The notes below the pieces were generated by a model. The model had not been told where the DNA came from. It saw only the letters and a list, made by a program, of their open reading frames with translations, and ran no database searches. Below are positions 26,871-36,392 of a stretch of 64,000 bases of DNA, one piece after another; positions within the stretch are counted from its first letter, which is position 1; each line of letters starts with the position of its first letter. Made by a program: the position numbers and the translations under genes. The DNA is taken from NCBI RefSeq assembly GCF_038002165.1, contig NZ_JBBOBR010000001.1, positions 1,612,001 to 1,676,000 of the forward strand. Direction: 5' to 3'. Origin of the DNA: Cytobacillus sp. FSL H8-0458. Its GTDB lineage: Bacteria; Bacillota; Bacilli; Bacillales; Cytobacillaceae.

Positions 26871-27449
26871 ATGATCGAATATGTATGGTCTGCTCTGATC
26901 GTTATGGCCTTTTCTTACGCATTTGGGAGCATAACAGGAGCTTATTATGTGGTTAAATATTTAGCTAAAGAGGATATAAGATATATAGGGAGCGGGAATG
27001 CAGGAGCTACAAATGCCGGAAGAGCACTAGGTAAGACTGGGTTTTTGCTGACTATAGCAGTTGATGCGGGAAAGACATGGGCAGCTTTATACTTGACTGG
27101 ACTCATGTTTGAGAGTGATGTTGTATTCATTCTTAGCGCTTTTTGCGCGATGCTGGGCCATCTTTTTCCAATTCAGCTTGGTTTTCAAGGCGGAAAAGGA
27201 GTGGTTGTCTATCTGGCTTCTGCACTGTATCTGGAGCCGCTGACGATAGCAATCATGGCCATTATAATGGGAATCACGTTTGCAGCTCTTCGGAGGTATA
27301 CCTTATCGGGTTTTATCTCTATGGCTTCTATTCCCATAACAGCCTGGGTGATTGGGGATTCATTCATTATTGCGGCAGGCCTGCTGCTGATGCTTATCAT
27401 TGTTCTAATTTCCCATACAAATTTCATCATGCCTAAGCATAGGAGGTAA
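26871..27449 (+). CDS. PlsY-like glycerol-3-phosphate acyltransferase
   Basis: 192 residues with 5 to 6 membrane helices. The three PlsY motifs are visible: GSITGAY near residue 18, the GSGNAGATNAGRALGK loop near 40 and GHLFPIQLGFQGGKGV near 95. PlsY uses acyl-phosphate to acylate glycerol-3-phosphate at the inner membrane face. This copy is outside the usual plsY location and stands at the head of an unusual gene set, so it may be a second, specialised acyltransferase. The ATG at 26871 is preferred over a GTG 6 bases earlier. Its stop codon region contains the AGGAGG of the next gene. Confidence 0.85.
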   Translation: MIEYVWSALIVMAFSYAFGSITGAYYVVKYLAKEDIRYIGSGNAGATNAGRALGKTGFLLTIAVDAGKTWAALYLTGLMFESDVVFILSAFCAMLGHLFPIQLGFQGGKGVVVYLASALYLEPLTIAIMAIIMGITFAALRRYTLSGFISMASIPITAWVIGDSFIIAAGLLLMLIIVLISHTNFIMPKHRR

Positions 27450-27453
27450 ACTA

Positions 27454-29064
27454 ATGAATATTATCTGCAAAATCGCAGCGGAACATGATGAATTTGAACA
27501 AATTCATCAGCTGAACTATCAGACATTCGTCGAAGAAATTCCACAGCATAAGCAAAATGAAAATCAGCATTTAATCGATAAATTTCATGAAGAAAATACA
27601 TATGTGATTGCCAAGGCTGGTGAGGAAGTGGCAGGAATGATCGCGATTCGTGCGAAAAGGCCATTTTCGCTTGATTATAAGCTTCCTAATCTCGAAGAAT
27701 ACTTGCCTGTGCAAGGTGAATATTGCGAGGTACGCCTGCTGTCAGTCAAAAAGGAATACCGCAGCACCCGTGTCTTTTATCAGCTTTGTGAAAAGCTTGT
27801 GGAGCTTTGCCTTGAAAAAAATTATACGATGGCGCTGATCTCAGGGACGGTCAGACAGCTGAAATTGTATAAACGGATTGGCTTTTTGCCTTTTGGTCCA
27901 CTGACAGGAGAGGAAGGAGCCCAATTTCAGCCCATGTACTTAACAAAAGAGAATTTCGAACGTTCCACAAAAGCGTTTAAACGCTTAATGGACAGAAACT
28001 CAGAGCAGTCCGGGCAGCACTCTTTTTTGCCGGGACCTGTCCCTGTACATGAAAATGTGAAAAGTGCTTTTGCCAAAGAAGCAATATCTCATCGTAATCA
28101 TGATTTTATCAATGGCTTGAAGGAGCTGCGATTTCAATTATGCAAGATGACAGGTGCCTCCTATGCACAGGTTATTGTCGGGACGGGGACCCTTTCCAAC
28201 GACCTTGTGGCTGCCCAGCTGAAAAACATGGAGGGGAATGGGCTCATCCTGGCAAATGGTGAATTTGGCTATCGTCTCATTGATTCTGCCAGAAGATTTC
28301 AGTTATCTTTTCAGACGATTGAAAAAGACTGGAATGAACCGATCCTTCACGAAGAAATTGCATACATGCTGACAGAAAATCCTTCTATAAAATGGGTCTG
28401 GACTGTCCATTGTGAAACCTCAACAGGGTATTTATTCGATATCAGCGGGATTCAGGAGCTATGTGCAAGCTATGGTACCGAGCTTTGCGTGGATGCATGC
28501 AGTACTGCCGGAATCGTTCCGCTTTGTCTTAAGAATATTTATATGGCATCGTCGGTGAGCGGAAAAGGGTTTGGCTCGTACCCGGGTCTTGCGATTGTGT
28601 TCCATAGGGACAGAATTAAAGGGAACAGCAGTGTTCCCAGATACCTGGATTTAAAGATGTATGAGGACAATGAAAGCATTCCATACACCCATTCTTCTAA
28701 TCTGGTCAGCGCATTAAAAGAGAGTATAAAGCTGATAGATTATGAGAAAATAAAACGAATGTCTTTAAAAGTAAGGAGGATTCTTTCGGACAAGGGTTTT
28801 TCCGTTCTGGGCGGGGAAGATTATTCGCCGGGCATCCTTACTGTCCATTTGCCGGAGGACATTTCCAGCAGGGAATTTGGCGACTTATGCAAACAGAAAG
28901 GAATTCTACTAAGCTATGAAAGCGGGTACCTGCTTGAAAGAAATTGGGTTCAGGTGGCTCTGATGGGGGCGCAGGAAGAAGAGAAGGTCATGCAATCTAT
29001 CGAAATGATTGCACGTATTTTCGAAAAACAATATGAAAAGCGGTATGATTATGAAGTTATTTAA
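27454..29064 (+). CDS. GNAT acyltransferase fused to class V aminotransferase
   Basis: 536 residues, two domains. Residues 1-170 look like a GNAT-fold acyltransferase related to N-acyl-amino-acid or homoserine-lactone synthases (NYQTFVEEIPQH, CEVRLLSVKKEYR, ALISGTVRQLKLYKRIGF). Residues about 190-530 are a class V PLP aminotransferase: GTGTLSND (243-250), HCETSTG (319-325), PLP-binding D347 and Schiff-base K371 in SVSGKGFGSYPG. The HCETSTG box recalls 2-aminoethylphosphonate or alanine-glyoxylate transaminases. It starts 5 bases after the PlsY-like gene and overlaps the sulfatase gene by 14 bases, so the three are co-expressed. The joint function is unknown. Confidence 0.82.
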   Translation: MNIICKIAAEHDEFEQIHQLNYQTFVEEIPQHKQNENQHLIDKFHEENTYVIAKAGEEVAGMIAIRAKRPFSLDYKLPNLEEYLPVQGEYCEVRLLSVKKEYRSTRVFYQLCEKLVELCLEKNYTMALISGTVRQLKLYKRIGFLPFGPLTGEEGAQFQPMYLTKENFERSTKAFKRLMDRNSEQSGQHSFLPGPVPVHENVKSAFAKEAISHRNHDFINGLKELRFQLCKMTGASYAQVIVGTGTLSNDLVAAQLKNMEGNGLILANGEFGYRLIDSARRFQLSFQTIEKDWNEPILHEEIAYMLTENPSIKWVWTVHCETSTGYLFDISGIQELCASYGTELCVDACSTAGIVPLCLKNIYMASSVSGKGFGSYPGLAIVFHRDRIKGNSSVPRYLDLKMYEDNESIPYTHSSNLVSALKESIKLIDYEKIKRMSLKVRRILSDKGFSVLGGEDYSPGILTVHLPEDISSREFGDLCKQKGILLSYESGYLLERNWVQVALMGAQEEEKVMQSIEMIARIFEKQYEKRYDYEVI

Positions 29065-30880
29065 AAAGCTTTCGCCCATTTGGGCTGCCGTCATACTTAT
29101 CTGGATCAAGACGGCTGCTGTATCCTTTATCGGATTCAATCTGCACCCTGAGAACTGGACTGATATTTTATTCATGCTATTAAGCCCGATTGGGGCCATA
29201 ATGGTCATTCTCGGAGTTCCTTATTATTTTAAGAAAAAGGTCAAACCGGGAGCTATATTTGCAGGCATGGCAGTTCTGACCGGGATTCTTTTTGGGGATC
29301 TTCTTTATTATCGTTTCTATACCGATTTTGTCACCGTTCCGATCCTTTTTCAGTTTAAAAATGTCGGAGGGATTGGACCGAGTACTTTTGAATTGGTCAG
29401 TCCGTGGGATCTTCTGTTATTAGCTGATCTGGTGGTTTTTTGGCTTTTCTATTTAAAACGGAAATCAGTACAAGCACAGCTTTCAAATAAATCAAAAAGG
29501 CTTTATGGTGCTGTCAGTGTGATGTTTGTTCTAGTGACCATCACTCTCGGCATGGTAAAGGTGCCTCATTTATTTTCGGAATCCTATAATCGCCAGCAGC
29601 TTGTCAAGCATATTGGCTTGTATCAGTATCACCTTTATGATATGGGCATCGCTGCAGCAAACCCTCTCAACCGAGCTTTTGCCAGTTCAACAGATGCTGA
29701 GGCTTCTGCCGAGTATGTCCAATCACACGAAGATAAGCCATCAGATTACTTTGGTGCGGCAAAAGGAATGAATGTCCTACTGATCAGCATGGAGTCCACC
29801 CAGAATTTTGTGATTAACCAGAAGGTGAACGGTCAGGAAATAACACCTTTCCTTAATTCACTGATTGAAGACAGTTTTTATTTCAGCCGGGTCTATGATC
29901 AGACAGCACAGGGCAAAACATCGGACTCGGAATTCATGGTTGATACAGGCCTTTATCCGTTGTCGAGCGGCTCGGCATTTGTCCGGAAAACGGAAAATGC
30001 TTATCAGAGCCTGCCGCATATATTAGCTGAGAAGGATTATTACGCAGCCGTATTTCACGGGAATGACGCTTCGTTCTGGAATCGGGAAGCCATGTATGAT
30101 TCTTTAGGGTATGATCGGTATTTTTCAAAAGCTGATTATCTGGTTACTGATGAGAATTCTGTGAACTACGGGATTAAGGATATCCCATTTTTCCAGCAAT
30201 CCATTGAGCATCTGGAGAACCTGCAACAGCCTTTCTACGCCAGGTTTATCACATTAACAAACCATTTCCCGTTTTTGCTGGAGGAGGAAGATCAGTTTAT
30301 CCCTGAGGCCAATACTAGTGAAATGGTCGTCAATCGCTATGTCACAACCGTCAGATACCAGGATGAAGCCATTAAAACCTTCTTCCAGGACTTAAAAAAG
30401 AGCGGGCTCTATGAAAATACGATGTTTGTATTGTATGGCGACCATTATGGCATCTCGGACAAATATGAGCATGGTGTGCTTGAACTGCTAGGGCAGGAAG
30501 ATACGATTGTAAACCGCATGCAGCTGCAGAGTGTGCCGCTGATCATCCATGTGCCGGGCGTGGAAGGCAAAACGTTTACAAACCTTGGCGGGGAAATCGA
30601 TATAAGGGCAACGATTCTTCATCTGCTCGGCATAAGTGCTGTTGATAATTTCAGCTTCGGGCAAAACCTGTTTACAAGAGATCCTCATCACCCCGTTACC
30701 TTCCGGGATGGAAGTTTCATAGCGAAAGATTATTTGTACAAATCCGGCAAATGCTTCAAAAGCGAATCGGAAGAAGAAACAGATATTACTGGCTGTGAAC
30801 CTTTAATGGATATCTCCAGAAAAGAGCTTAGGTTCTCTGATGATATTGTACATGGGGATTTAATGAGGTTTATGGAATAA
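29051..30880 (+). CDS. LTA synthase family membrane sulfatase
   Basis: About 609 residues: five N-terminal membrane helices (residues about 10-170) followed by an extracellular sulfatase-fold domain. The catalytic set of LtaS is intact: E248 (ISMEST), nucleophile T290 in QGKTSDSEF, H405 (TNHFPF) and D464-H465 (LYGDHYG). LtaS-type enzymes transfer glycerol-phosphate from phosphatidylglycerol outside the membrane. Here the gene overlaps the acyltransferase-aminotransferase fusion, so its acceptor or donor lipid may be different from canonical LTA. The ATG at 29051 starts the charged MKLFKK before the first helix. Confidence 0.88.
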   Translation: MKLFKKLSPIWAAVILIWIKTAAVSFIGFNLHPENWTDILFMLLSPIGAIMVILGVPYYFKKKVKPGAIFAGMAVLTGILFGDLLYYRFYTDFVTVPILFQFKNVGGIGPSTFELVSPWDLLLLADLVVFWLFYLKRKSVQAQLSNKSKRLYGAVSVMFVLVTITLGMVKVPHLFSESYNRQQLVKHIGLYQYHLYDMGIAAANPLNRAFASSTDAEASAEYVQSHEDKPSDYFGAAKGMNVLLISMESTQNFVINQKVNGQEITPFLNSLIEDSFYFSRVYDQTAQGKTSDSEFMVDTGLYPLSSGSAFVRKTENAYQSLPHILAEKDYYAAVFHGNDASFWNREAMYDSLGYDRYFSKADYLVTDENSVNYGIKDIPFFQQSIEHLENLQQPFYARFITLTNHFPFLLEEEDQFIPEANTSEMVVNRYVTTVRYQDEAIKTFFQDLKKSGLYENTMFVLYGDHYGISDKYEHGVLELLGQEDTIVNRMQLQSVPLIIHVPGVEGKTFTNLGGEIDIRATILHLLGISAVDNFSFGQNLFTRDPHHPVTFRDGSFIAKDYLYKSGKCFKSESEEETDITGCEPLMDISRKELRFSDDIVHGDLMRFME

Positions 30881-30896
30881 CTTTTGGAGGAGAAGC

Positions 30897-31202
30897 ATGG
30901 AAGTATTCGGGTTTATATTTTTATGGGGGATACCTTTGCTGCTGCTTTGGAGTTTTGTCTTAACGCTTGTCGAAGTTAAGAGAGCGGGGAGCGAAGGGCA
31001 ATTCCTTGGCAGGACGCTCACATTTATCGGCGGAATTTATCATTACACCATTTCTTCATTTGCCGCTTGGGTTGGTTTGATTGCCATCGCATTCGGAATT
31101 GCAGCCCTGGTGGAGGGTTCAATCTTCGGTGCATTATTCTTTGGTTTATTCGGTGTTTTTATGGTTTATAACTTTTTTCCGAGATTAAATATGCCGGAAT
31201 GA
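30897..31202 (+). CDS. Small membrane protein of the lipid cassette
   Basis: 101 residues with three predicted membrane helices (about 5-25, 45-72 and 75-95) and a charged loop (EVKRAGSEG). I do not recognise a family. A GGAGGAG site precedes the ATG and the gene begins 16 bases after the sulfatase stop, so it is the fourth member of the PlsY / fusion / sulfatase operon. It could be an accessory or regulatory subunit of one of these membrane enzymes. No terminator with a clear stem follows directly. Confidence 0.75.
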   Translation: MEVFGFIFLWGIPLLLLWSFVLTLVEVKRAGSEGQFLGRTLTFIGGIYHYTISSFAAWVGLIAIAFGIAALVEGSIFGALFFGLFGVFMVYNFFPRLNMPE

Positions 31203-31260
31203 GATTGAGGTATGTCCTTTGGGGCATGCCTTTTATTTTTTTTGCATATATTGGGCTTTT

Positions 31261-31510
31261 GAACAGAAAGAAAGCAGGAACTCGTGGATGTGAGTCCGAA
31301 CCCAGGTCAACTTCAGACACAGAGAGGAGGAACCGGTAGAACTGAGTCAGAACCCGGGTCAACTTCGGACACAGAAAGGCGGAACCGGTAGAACTGAGTC
31401 AGAACCCGGTGTAACTTCGGACACAGAAAGGCGGAATCCGTGGAACTGAGTCGGAACCCGGGCTAAGTTCAGACACAGAAAGCGGAAAAGAGACAGACAG
31501 AGTCCGAACT
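31261..31510. repeat. 52-bp tandem repeat array
   Basis: The word GAGTC starts at 31292, 31344, 31396, 31448 and 31500, always exactly 52 bases apart. Each unit contains GAACCCGG, (A/T)ACTTCGGACACAG, AAAGGCGGAA and CCG(G/T)(A/G)GAACT-like blocks. A partial unit precedes the first (from 31261) and the last is cut short. 52 is not divisible by 3, so it is not a coding repeat. The 350-base gap between the small membrane protein and the DinB gene holds little else. Confidence 0.9.
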
Positions 31511-31554
31511 AAAAGCATTTGCAAATAACAGACAGGAGCAGTTTTTGAAACAAT

Positions 31555-32031
31555 TCAGCCCTTATTTAAAATAGAACGATAAATCTGTTTAATAGTCTCC
31601 ATATGAATGGCTTCATGGTAAAAGCCGAATAAAAAAGCTTCTCCGGATGTGTAAAACGTGATGCCGCTGCGGTTTGTGTATGGATTTGGGAGTTGTTGAT
31701 CTAGACGGCCATGAAGAAATGTTTTTATCCTGGATTTTTGTCCGGCTAGGACGGATGCGATTTCCCTGAATGAAGGCGGTGGCTCGGACCAATCAGCTGG
31801 TTTAGATCCTGCGCCAAATAACCGTTCATAGTTCACTGGGACGTTCAATTTTTCACCTGATATTCCAAAGACAAGCTTTTCCTGGACAAATGCAATATGC
31901 CCGAAGTTCCAGCGGATACTATTGTTAAACCCTTCTGGAATGATATCAGCCATTTCTTCAGGAATCCGTTCAATCGATTTTTCAGTAATGCCGCGCACGG
32001 TTTCCATATGTTCAAAAATCAGCTGTTCCAT
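31555..32031 (-). CDS. DinB family protein
   Basis: 158 residues forming a four-helix DinB/YfiT-type bundle: an N-terminal helix with a metal His in NFGHIAFVQEK (about 43), a PSF-ELxxVLxxQ-like segment (PPPSFREIASVLAGQ) and a C-terminal FGFYHEAIHMETIKQIYR with two His ligands. Family members are metal-dependent thiol transferases (bacillithiol or mycothiol users) or unknown. The gene stands alone on the minus strand. Confidence 0.85.
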   Translation of the reverse strand: MEQLIFEHMETVRGITEKSIERIPEEMADIIPEGFNNSIRWNFGHIAFVQEKLVFGISGEKLNVPVNYERLFGAGSKPADWSEPPPSFREIASVLAGQKSRIKTFLHGRLDQQLPNPYTNRSGITFYTSGEAFLFGFYHEAIHMETIKQIYRSILNKG

Positions 32032-32215
32032 AAAATCTCAACCTCCATTTTCCTGTTTTTTAGCAAAAAATGTCCTATTAATTCTGTTCAGTCTCATTCA
32101 TCTATTTAGTATTTGGATGAAAGAGAAATTATTCCATTTACCATAGGATGAAGTCCTGCAAATAGATGAAGGTCAGGCTCCTAATGTTCTTTACAGGTTG
32201 GCCGGTCAAGGGCTA

Positions 32216-33100
32216 TTACTTTATAAAATTTTTCTTTTTATATGCTAAAGGGGTCATATTCATCGCATTACGGAATTTTTCAATAAAGTAACTGCTGCTG
32301 TTGAAGCCTACCTTATACGCAACCTCAGTTACATTCGAGCCCGGCTCTTGAAGCAGGGGGAGGCTTTTTTGCAGGCGGTGCTGAATTAAGTAATTAATGG
32401 GTGTGGTCCTTAGAATCTTTTTAAAGTATCTGCAGCATTCAGAATTGCTCAGTCTGCCGGCTTTGGCAATACATTTTAGGGTGACTTTTTCAGCATAATG
32501 CTCATGGATCCAATTCAGCATTTCTTTCATCCGCCTGTGTTTTTCAACTTCTGTCTGGCTGTATTCCAGCTGGAATCCGTTTCGGATTAACTGCTGCCAA
32601 ATGAATGTGAGCAGACAGGCTATATCAATCTCATAAAATGGTGAATTCTCATGTATTAAATTCCTAATTTCCAGGATGCTGTCTAAAATATTTTTCCCCC
32701 ATTCCTCACTCCCGTCCAAAATGATGTATGGAAGATTTGTTGCTGAAATATACGGAGAAATATAGCTGGCGAATAATTCCTGGGGAAGCAGGAAATGAGG
32801 GGAGACATTTAAACAAATGTAAACACAATCTCCGCTAATATCCTCGGCTGAATGAAGGCACCCGCTATTGATGAAAAGGCAGCCTCCTTCTTTAACCGCC
32901 AATTTTTCCTCATTGACTTGAACCATGGCTTCGCCTTTAAGTGTCAGGATAAATTGAATTTCCTCATGCCAATGCAAAGGGATCTTGCCTTGTATATTAT
33001 CTGCAATCTTCGTTTCATAGCAGGCGACAGGCAGCACCACCGTCCTGTGGCTCGTCAATTCCTTCAGGCTTTCATCCACTTTAAAATCTTTAATCTGCAA
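32216..33100 (-). CDS. AraC family transcriptional regulator with cupin sensor
   Basis: About 294 residues: an N-terminal cupin ([37 protein letters not shown]) and a C-terminal double HTH ([72 protein letters not shown]). The TTG at 33100 is chosen because GAGGTG lies 6 bases upstream; the alternative GTG at 33109 is within that site. It is divergent from an EamA exporter gene only about 105 bases away and is its likely regulator. Confidence 0.9.
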   Translation of the reverse strand: MQIKDFKVDESLKELTSHRTVVLPVACYETKIADNIQGKIPLHWHEEIQFILTLKGEAMVQVNEEKLAVKEGGCLFINSGCLHSAEDISGDCVYICLNVSPHFLLPQELFASYISPYISATNLPYIILDGSEEWGKNILDSILEIRNLIHENSPFYEIDIACLLTFIWQQLIRNGFQLEYSQTEVEKHRRMKEMLNWIHEHYAEKVTLKCIAKAGRLSNSECCRYFKKILRTTPINYLIQHRLQKSLPLLQEPGSNVTEVAYKVGFNSSSYFIEKFRNAMNMTPLAYKKKNFIK

Positions 33101-33205
33101 AGAAGCCACCTCAATATTGTTATACTTTTTTATGATATCCAGCTATTTTTATCACGGAATTTGGTTTATTATAACACTATTATTAGATTTAAGGTGGAAT
33201 CGAAC

Positions 33206-34159
33206 ATGAAAGGACGTTCAAGGAGTACGGGTTTATTGCTCGTTATTTTTGGAGCTTCATTCTGGGGAGTTGGCGGAACAGTTGCTCAAAAGCTTTTTCA
33301 GGAATTTGGAATCTCTGTTGATTGGCTTGTCACAGCCCGGCTTCTGATCGCGGGTGTTCTTCTTTTGGCCGTTCAATTTTTGCTGAAAGATCACTCACAA
33401 GTGTTTGGAGTTTGGAAGAATAAAAGGGCAGCTATCATGCTTTTGATTTTTGGCCTGGCGGGAATGCTTGCCGTACAGTACACCTATATGGCTTCCATTC
33501 ATCATGGAAACGCGGCTGTTGCCACACTGCTTCAATATCAGGCGCCAGCTATGATTATCATTTATCTGGTTTTGCGGAAGCAAACAGTGTTTTCAAGGCA
33601 GGATCTGGTGACAGTTTCCCTTGCTTTAGCGGGATGCTTTCTGCTATTGACCAATGGTTCTGTTTCTCAGCTGTCCGTACCGTCACCTGCAATTGTATGG
33701 GGAGTGCTTTCCGGTGTGGCACTGGCGTTTTATACGTTATATGCCGTCCCGCTGCTGAAGGAGTACGATTCCCTTGTCGTGGTTGGATGGGCGATGGTCA
33801 TTGGCGGATCTGCATTGAGTTTCGTCCATCCCCCATGGAAAATGGAGTTTGGCAGCTTAACGGCTGAAGGTTACCTGTATTTGGTTTTCGTTATTATTTT
33901 TGGAACGATGCTTGCGTTCTGGTTCTATATTGAAAGTCTCCAAACGCTGTCTCCAACGGAAACCAGTCTTTTGAGCAGCCTTGAGCCGCTTGCCGCAGTA
34001 TTTACTACGGTTATCTGGCTGAACGAACCATTCGGCATTTTTCAATGGGCAGGTACTGCCTGTATCTTTGGCATGATTCTGCTGCTGGCATTGAATAAGA
34101 AAAAACCGGCAAAAACCAGTGTTTCTGCTGAGAATGAAGAACCATTAAGAGTAAGCTGA
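33206..34159 (+). CDS. EamA family transporter (DMT superfamily)
   Basis: 317 residues with ten predicted membrane helices in two EamA repeats ([16 protein letters not shown] and, in the second half, [25 protein letters not shown]). These proteins export amino acids or other small metabolites. AAGGTGG precedes the ATG at 33206 by 8 bases. The frame is open further upstream but that part lies over the divergent AraC gene and has no ribosome site. A charged tail ([16 protein letters not shown]) closes the protein. It ends in a strong terminator. Confidence 0.9.
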   Translation: MKGRSRSTGLLLVIFGASFWGVGGTVAQKLFQEFGISVDWLVTARLLIAGVLLLAVQFLLKDHSQVFGVWKNKRAAIMLLIFGLAGMLAVQYTYMASIHHGNAAVATLLQYQAPAMIIIYLVLRKQTVFSRQDLVTVSLALAGCFLLLTNGSVSQLSVPSPAIVWGVLSGVALAFYTLYAVPLLKEYDSLVVVGWAMVIGGSALSFVHPPWKMEFGSLTAEGYLYLVFVIIFGTMLAFWFYIESLQTLSPTETSLLSSLEPLAAVFTTVIWLNEPFGIFQWAGTACIFGMILLLALNKKKPAKTSVSAENEEPLRVS

Positions 34160-34192
34160 GAGCCAGCCCCTTTCGCGGGGGGCTGGTTTTTT
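34160..34192 (+). terminator. Rho-independent terminator of EamA gene
   Basis: AGCCAGCCCC pairs with GGGGGCTGGT around TTTCGCG, followed by TTTTTTC. Confidence 0.92.
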
Positions 34193-34221
34193 CTTGCTTA
34201 GGTTTGGCTGAGGCAGGACAC

Positions 34222-34296
34222 GATTTCGCTGAGGAAAATTGGTCGCTCATAATCCGAAGAAAATCGCTCATAACAAAAAAATTCCGTTCATATCCA
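34222..34296. repeat. Phased word repeat (TCGCTCATAA type)
   Basis: TCGCTCATAA occurs at 34243 and 34264, a variant CCGTTCATAT at 34284 and a diverged TCGCTGAGG at 34226. Spacings are about 17, 21 and 20 bases. The array follows the EamA terminator and precedes the promoter region of the next gene. Its role is unknown. Confidence 0.7.
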
Positions 34297-34416
34297 CTGC
34301 CATTTCAAATTTTGTTTAATTCTCCTCTGTAATTTTGCTTACACTAAGCATTATATTTTCCTAAATTTATTTCGGTTGTTAAAATAAAATCAACTCTTCA
34401 TGAAGGAGATTATAAA

Positions 34417-35418
34417 ATGACCAATATACAAATACCTGTTTCTGTTTTAAACCTTGCCCCGATACGGGAGGGGAAAGACAGCAGGCAGGCAATCAAAGAT
34501 CTTGTTGATCTGGCTCAGGCAACAGAGGAGATGGGCTACAAACGCTTTTGGATAGCGGAGCATCATAATACCCCGACACTGGTTAGTTCTGCCACGGCTA
34601 TTTTAATAAAACATGCATTGGAGCATACTAAAACGATTCGCATAGGCTCCGGCGGAATTATGCTGCCGAACCATGCGCCATTAGTGGTTGCCGAGCAATT
34701 CGGCACGATGGCGACTATTTATCCGGATCGGGTCGACTTGGGTCTTGGAAGGGCACCTGGTACGGATATGATGACGGCTAATGCGCTCCGCCGTTCAAAA
34801 AATGATTCTGTTTATACATTTCCTGAGGATGTGAAGCAGCTGCTGACATACTTTGGTCCTTCAGAGGAGCAGAGCTATGTAAAAGCACACCCGGGTGTTG
34901 AAACGAACATTCCCATTTATATTCTTGGTTCTTCGACAGATTCAGCGTATTTGGCTGCTGAGCTGGGGCTTCCATATGTGTTTGCTTCACACTTTGCTCC
35001 AAGGTGGATGGAGGACGCCATCCGGATCTACCGTGCCAACTTTAAGCCTTCGCAGTATCTGGATAAACCATATATGATGGTATGCTTAAATGTCATTGCA
35101 GCAGAGACGGATGAGGAAGCTGAATTCCTGTCAACCACAATGAAACAGTTTTTCCTGAATGTTGTCAGAGGGACTTCCATGAAATTAAGCCCTCCGGTCG
35201 AGGACTTGGACTCTATCTGGAACCCAATGGAGAAGGAAGCGGCAGAGGGGATGTCCAGCGTCACCCTGATGGGAAGCAAAGAAACAGTCAAAGGACAGCT
35301 CGAACAGTTCCAGAGTATGTATAATGTTGATGAAATCATGGCGGTTTCTTATATTTATGATGAAGAAAAACAAAAACGTTCTTATGAAATATTGAAAGAA
35401 ATTACAGACGGCAATTGA
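34417..35418 (+). CDS. Luciferase-like (LLM class) flavin-dependent oxidoreductase
   Basis: 333 residues of the bacterial luciferase superfamily. It begins with [12 protein letters not shown] and contains the [34 protein letters not shown] and [15 protein letters not shown] blocks typical of MsnO8/YwcH-like monooxygenases. It uses FMNH2 and oxygen; the substrate is unknown. GAAGGAG precedes the ATG. Monocistronic, with a perfect hairpin overlapping the stop codon. Confidence 0.92.
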   Translation: MTNIQIPVSVLNLAPIREGKDSRQAIKDLVDLAQATEEMGYKRFWIAEHHNTPTLVSSATAILIKHALEHTKTIRIGSGGIMLPNHAPLVVAEQFGTMATIYPDRVDLGLGRAPGTDMMTANALRRSKNDSVYTFPEDVKQLLTYFGPSEEQSYVKAHPGVETNIPIYILGSSTDSAYLAAELGLPYVFASHFAPRWMEDAIRIYRANFKPSQYLDKPYMMVCLNVIAAETDEEAEFLSTTMKQFFLNVVRGTSMKLSPPVEDLDSIWNPMEKEAAEGMSSVTLMGSKETVKGQLEQFQSMYNVDEIMAVSYIYDEEKQKRSYEILKEITDGN

Positions 35419-35441
35419 GCGGGGAAATATTCCCCGCTTTT
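35418..35441 (+). terminator. Rho-independent terminator
   Basis: AGCGGGGAA and TTCCCCGCT form a near-perfect stem beginning on the last base of the stop codon, followed by TTTT. Confidence 0.88.
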
Positions 35442-35531
35442 CATATTTCTCGGGAAAGCGCAGGATTAGACTTTTCTTGCGCGCAGTGGTCGCATCATGG
35501 CTTTTATTGCCGAAAAATGAAAATTCACGCA

Positions 35532-36257
35532 CTAATCTATGGTTTCCTGTTTGTAGAGTGCGGGATTGGCTGCCGTATTCAAACTCTGTGCAGACGCCCA
35601 TAAATTCGCCAGAAACCGCGGCATCATCTGCTGTGACGGAAGAGTGCCATATCTGGAAAAGTAAACCAACAGCTTCAAATAAGTTCTTGCATTATTCGGC
35701 AGGTGAATTTCCCTTGCGTAGTATTCATTTTCCGTATAGGTAGCAAAAGAACGGGTTTCAAACCCGGAAATAAACCTGGTGATCTCTCCTTTGTATTCAT
35801 TTTGAATGTAATGGATTCTTTTAATTATTGTGGGGTCATCAGAGCCATCATAATTAGCAAGCCTTGCCTGCCGGAATGCGGGGACAGATGACAGGTTATC
35901 AGTAAGAGCAAGTGCATGTCCGTATGCTTTGTCATGACCCTCATAAATTGGCCGAATATCGGCATTCTCCATTAAATCCACTAATCGCAAGTCCTCATTT
36001 TTTAAATAGGGCGGTCTAAAAATCTGTCTGGAAAGCTTAAGCTCATTAAATGAATCACAAATAAATGAAGTGAAAAAATACCACTGGCCGTTGTCATCCA
36101 GGCTGATATCATAATCCTCCCCATCTTTTTCAACCCGGTAATCAATAAAGCGGTCTTTACGGTCGAACGTAAAATCAAATTGTTCTTTTTCTAATGGTTT
36201 AAATCCATATGGAGTTTGAATCGGTACACAGATTTCTGAAAAGAATTGGTTCTTCAT
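35532..36257 (-). CDS. Hypothetical protein, 241 residues
   Basis: I do not recognise the family. It is a soluble, acidic and aromatic-rich protein with no signal peptide or membrane segment. Its N-terminal half looks like beta structure (FDFTFDRKDRFIDYRVEKDGEDYDISLDDNGQWYFF); the C-terminal half is probably helical (RTYLKLLVYFSRYGTLP, RFLANLWASAQSL). The ATG at 36257 has AAGGTG 9 bases upstream, better than a start 4 codons earlier. It stands alone on the minus strand. Confidence 0.7.
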   Translation of the reverse strand: MKNQFFSEICVPIQTPYGFKPLEKEQFDFTFDRKDRFIDYRVEKDGEDYDISLDDNGQWYFFTSFICDSFNELKLSRQIFRPPYLKNEDLRLVDLMENADIRPIYEGHDKAYGHALALTDNLSSVPAFRQARLANYDGSDDPTIIKRIHYIQNEYKGEITRFISGFETRSFATYTENEYYAREIHLPNNARTYLKLLVYFSRYGTLPSQQMMPRFLANLWASAQSLNTAANPALYKQETID

Positions 36258-36392
36258 GCTGACCCACACCTTACATTTGTTTTATTCTGCTATAGAAAAT
36301 ACCCTGCAGATTTCTTTATCATGCCAAAAAGAGAGGATAATTTTCTTTAGTTATACAAAAATAATAAAAATCGAATGGAAAGGACATTGAGT

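Noticed and set aside
27973-27995. Palindrome AAAGCGTTTAAACGCTT resembling a regulatory site
   Set aside because: It is within the coding sequence of the fusion protein, in a Lys/Phe/Arg-rich stretch, and does not fit a cre consensus.
31261-31510. CRISPR array
   Set aside because: The units are tandem without unique spacers of constant length, no cas genes are present, and the units themselves vary.
32852-33205. N-terminal extension of the EamA exporter
   Set aside because: It overlaps the divergent AraC gene and its promoter, and lacks the exporter's family features; AAGGTGG supports the ATG at 33206.
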